Source: JADFRD01 sp964491015 (GTDB taxonomy: Bacteria > Fidelibacterota > Marinisomatia > Marinisomatales > TCS55). From it: a stretch of DNA of 6,741 bases. Each line of letters opens with the position of its first letter. Position 1 is the first letter of the stretch. The notes under the pieces are model-generated. The model did no database searches. It saw nothing but the letters and a program-made list of their open reading frames with translations, and was not told where the DNA came from. Below, in pieces: positions 4,103 to 6,741 of this stretch. The position numbers and the translations under genes were made by a program. Where the stretch lies: contig CAZBEY010000089.1 in the NCBI GenBank assembly GCA_964491015.1, positions 1-6,741 of the forward strand, in the 5' to 3' direction.

Positions 4103-6741
4103 ATGGATATGAAAGATCCCGTATGCGGAATGGAAGTGAATAAAGAAAATTCCACGATAACCAAAGAGTGGCAGGGAGAACAATATGCATTTTGTTCTCA
4201 AAAATGTCATGATTCTTTTTCAGCTGATCCTGAAAAATACATTGAACTGAGTGAGCACCATGGACATCATCATGAGCATAGTCATGGCTCTCATGGCAGC
4301 AGTACACAGGTTAAAGACCCTGTATGTGGTATGATGGTAGATGAAAATTCTGATAGTATTGTGACTGAAAGGGAAGGAAAACAATACTATTTTTGTTCAA
4401 AACACTGCAAAACATCATTTGAAAATGATCCAAAAAAATATGTTCAACAGCATACGCATAAGAGTTGTTGTTCCCATTCCAATGAACCCTCTGATGGTTC
4501 AAAAGACAAAACACCGAAGCATACATCGCCTGTAGAAATTTATACATGCCCAATGCACCCGGATGTCCGCCAGGAAGGACCGGGATCGTGCCCACATTGC
4601 GGGATGGCTCTGGAACCCGTCGCTCCGGCCATACCAAATGTGAAGACAGAATATGTTTGTCCAATGCATCCGGAAGTGGTTAAAGATGAACCGGGGGATT
4701 GTCCAATTTGCGGAATGGCTTTAGAACCCAAGACCGTATCGGAGGAGACAGAGTCTAATCCTGAATTGAAGGATATGATGCGACGGTTTATCATGAGTAC
4801 AATTTTATCGGTCCCACTGGTTTTATTTACCATGTCAGCCATGTTAACTGATGGTCCTATTATCTCAGGCGGTTGGCAGCCATGGATTGAGCTACTTCTG
4901 GCAACGCCGGTTGTATTGTGGGGCGGGGCTCCGTTTTTTGTTCGGGGATGGAATTCAATCATTAATCGAAATTTAAATATGTTTACCCTGATTGCCATTG
5001 GGACCGGAGTAGCATACGTATATAGTCTTGTTGCCACATTTTTCCCGGGTATTTTTCCGGCCGCGTTTCGAAGTTATGGAGGTGGAGTTGATGTATATTT
5101 TGAAGCCGCCGCTGTGATTGTTACATTGGTTTTACTTGGACAAGTACTTGAATTGCGTGCCCGGGATAAAACAAGCAGCGCTATTAAAGCATTATTGGGA
5201 CTTGCACCCAAAACGGCCAGAATCGTCAGAAATGACGGGTTGGAAGAAGACATTCCATTGGAAGATGTCGTGGAAGGAGATTTCCTGCGGGTTCGACCCG
5301 GTGAAAAAGTCCCCGTAGATGGTGAAATGACAGAAGGGACCAGTACTGTGGATGAATCAATGGTTACCGGCGAGCCTATACCCGTTAGGAAGGATATTGG
5401 AGACAAAGTCACCGGGGCTACCGTAAATGGAACAGGGACTTTTTTAATGAGAGCAGAGAAAGTGGGGAGTGACACTCTTTTGGCACAAATTGTACAGATG
5501 GTGAGTGAGGCGCAGCGCAGTCGTGCCCCCATCCAGGGATTGGCCGATAAAGTTGCTGCTTATTTTGTTCCTGCCGTCGTCGGAATAAGTATACTCACAT
5601 TTATTATCTGGGCGGTGGTTGGACCTGAGCCGAGAATGGCTTATGCATTGGTGAATGCTGTAGCCGTTTTGATTATTGCCTGTCCCTGTGCTTTAGGATT
5701 GGCTACTCCCATGTCCATCATGGTGGGAACCGGCCGAGGCGCCATGGCTGGCGTATTGATTAAAAATGCCGAAGCACTGGAAATGATGGAAAAGATAGAT
5801 ACACTTGTCGTGGACAAAACAGGGACTCTCACAGAAGGGAAACCCAAACTGGTAACTGTTCAGAAAACCGGGCGATTGACGGAGGATGAATTGTTGCAAT
5901 TCACAGCCAGTATTGAGCAGGCGAGTGAACATCCTCTGGGCGCAGCGATCGTTGAGAAGGCTCTTGAAAAAGGATTGAATCTCACAAAGGTAGTTGAATT
6001 TGAATCCGTAACGGGAAAAGGAATAACAGGTACGATTGACGGACATGTTATTTCAGTGGGTAATCGACCTTTAATGGAAGACCTCGGCCTTGATCTGGGT
6101 GATTTGGCCAATAGGGCTGAATCACTTCGCGCCGGTGGTGAAACGGTCATTTTCATTCGTAAAGATAAGGAAATAGCCGGATTAATGGGCATTGCGGATC
6201 CCATTAAAGCCTCAACTACAGAAGCCATTAAATCATTGCACAAGGAAAACATTCGGGTAATAATGTTAACTGGTGATAATCAGACAACTGCGAATGCAGT
6301 GGCTGATAAACTGAATATTGATGATGTATTTGCGGATGTGCTACCGGATAGGAAAAATGAAATTGTAAAAGATCTGCAGGAAAAAGGTCTAATGGTTGCC
6401 ATGGCAGGTGACGGGATCAATGATGCACCTGCATTGGCTCAGGCCCATGTGGGTATCGCCATGGGATCCGGAACGGATGTGGCCATGGAAAGCGCCGGAA
6501 TTACACTGGTTAAGGGCGATCTTCGCGGGATAGTTAGAGCCGTCCATTTAAGCCGGGGTACCATGAGAAATATTCGACAAAATCTCTTTTGGGCTTTTGG
6601 TTATAATGCGCTTGGGGTACCTCTGGCTGCGGGTGTTCTTTATCCTGTTTTCGGAATATTGTTGAGCCCGATTATCGCTGCCGCTGCCATGAGTTTCAGT
6701 TCAGTATCCGTTATTAGTAACGCTTTACGGTTGCGAAAACT
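4103..6741 (+). CDS. copA: Cu+-exporting P1B-type ATPase with YHS-YHS-HMBD-HMBD N-terminus, 3' partial
   Basis: 879 codons are visible and the frame is still open at the right edge, ending in NALRLRK; similar proteins stop within a few residues of this point. The N-terminus carries two YHS domains (4-47 and 71-114, Cys pairs 31/35 and 98/102), a His-rich linker between them (52-63), and two HMBD modules of the form YxCPMHPxV...CPxCGMALEP (147-172 and 184-209). There is no HMA domain. Eight helices are predicted at about 228-247, 259-280, 293-313, 331-349, 485-505, 513-537, 825-848 and 852-873. The catalytic parts are intact: TGE 422-424, CPC 527-529, DKTGTLT with phosphorylated Asp571, SEHP ending at 611, TGDN 723-726 and GDGINDAP 769-776. 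CPC plus Tyr834-Asn835 and Met863-Ser-x-Ser-Ser867 is the P1B-1 signature, so Cu+ (or Ag+) export from the cytoplasm is the expected activity. It follows the GDT1 gene by 39 bases. The symbol is by class; the exact orthologue name is uncertain. Confidence 0.95.
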   Translation, partial: MDMKDPVCGMEVNKENSTITKEWQGEQYAFCSQKCHDSFSADPEKYIELSEHHGHHHEHSHGSHGSSTQVKDPVCGMMVDENSDSIVTEREGKQYYFCSKHCKTSFENDPKKYVQQHTHKSCCSHSNEPSDGSKDKTPKHTSPVEIYTCPMHPDVRQEGPGSCPHCGMALEPVAPAIPNVKTEYVCPMHPEVVKDEPGDCPICGMALEPKTVSEETESNPELKDMMRRFIMSTILSVPLVLFTMSAMLTDGPIISGGWQPWIELLLATPVVLWGGAPFFVRGWNSIINRNLNMFTLIAIGTGVAYVYSLVATFFPGIFPAAFRSYGGGVDVYFEAAAVIVTLVLLGQVLELRARDKTSSAIKALLGLAPKTARIVRNDGLEEDIPLEDVVEGDFLRVRPGEKVPVDGEMTEGTSTVDESMVTGEPIPVRKDIGDKVTGATVNGTGTFLMRAEKVGSDTLLAQIVQMVSEAQRSRAPIQGLADKVAAYFVPAVVGISILTFIIWAVVGPEPRMAYALVNAVAVLIIACPCALGLATPMSIMVGTGRGAMAGVLIKNAEALEMMEKIDTLVVDKTGTLTEGKPKLVTVQKTGRLTEDELLQFTASIEQASEHPLGAAIVEKALEKGLNLTKVVEFESVTGKGITGTIDGHVISVGNRPLMEDLGLDLGDLANRAESLRAGGETVIFIRKDKEIAGLMGIADPIKASTTEAIKSLHKENIRVIMLTGDNQTTANAVADKLNIDDVFADVLPDRKNEIVKDLQEKGLMVAMAGDGINDAPALAQAHVGIAMGSGTDVAMESAGITLVKGDLRGIVRAVHLSRGTMRNIRQNLFWAFGYNALGVPLAAGVLYPVFGILLSPIIAAAAMSFSSVSVISNALRLRK

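Noticed and set aside
4101..6252. Several open frames on the - strand (for example 4540-5037, 5074-5532, 5860-6252) and a short + frame at 5118-5318
   Set aside because: All overlap the P1B ATPase, whose + strand frame is continuous and carries every catalytic motif. Their translations are low-complexity or unlike any family I recognise.
1..6741. RNA genes, CRISPR array, insertion sequence or attachment site
   Set aside because: I saw no tRNA-like fold, no regularly spaced repeats, no transposase or integrase sequence and no terminal inverted repeats.

Overview
The window reads as AT-rich bacterial DNA carrying a metal-handling neighbourhood. All recognisable genes are on the + strand. The FCB group (Bacteroidota and relatives) is my best guess for the host. 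The reasons are Nqr-type rather than Rnf-type membrane subunits, an AraC-type regulator with a cysteine-motif N-terminus, ribosome binding sites that are often weak, and a YHS/HMBD-type copper ATPase. This is inference from gene content. The run of exactly 100 N at 3359-3458 marks the sequence as a scaffold from a draft assembly, possibly metagenomic.

Layout. (1) 3-776: the 3' part of a membrane-anchored protein ending in a Schlafen/AlbA_2-type domain; its frame is open to the left edge. (2) 777-949: non-coding spacer with a small inverted repeat. (3) 950-2011: a four-helix DUF2231-like membrane protein with a beta-rich, LamG/DUF1080-like C-terminal half. Three bases later, 2015-2599 encodes a one-component regulator that joins an MxCxxC metal-site-like N-terminus to an AraC DNA-binding domain. 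(4) 2641-3599: nqrD and nqrE, the two mirror-image membrane subunits that hold the intramembrane iron-sulfur site of Na+-NQR. nqrABC do not precede them and nqrF does not follow them. nqrE is interrupted by the N gap, which is about 320 bases too short for an intact gene. (5) 3600-3796: non-coding spacer. (6) 3797-4063: a half-size GDT1/UPF0016 cation transporter. (7) 4103 to the right edge: a Cu+-type P1B ATPase with an elaborate metal-binding N-terminus (YHS, His-rich linker, YHS, HMBD, HMBD). It is missing only its last few residues and is the largest gene in the window.

Working together. The regulator, the GDT1 transporter and the P1B ATPase fit a copper or transition-metal homeostasis cluster: the regulator may sense metal through its cysteines, and the ATPase exports Cu+ from the cytoplasm. 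The DUF2231-like protein is probably the regulator's operon partner. The most surprising element is the nqrDE pair without its complex, placed directly after the metal regulator. It is either a separated part of Na+-NQR or a reused two-subunit membrane iron-sulfur module. Nothing here proves a new system, but that arrangement is the best lead.
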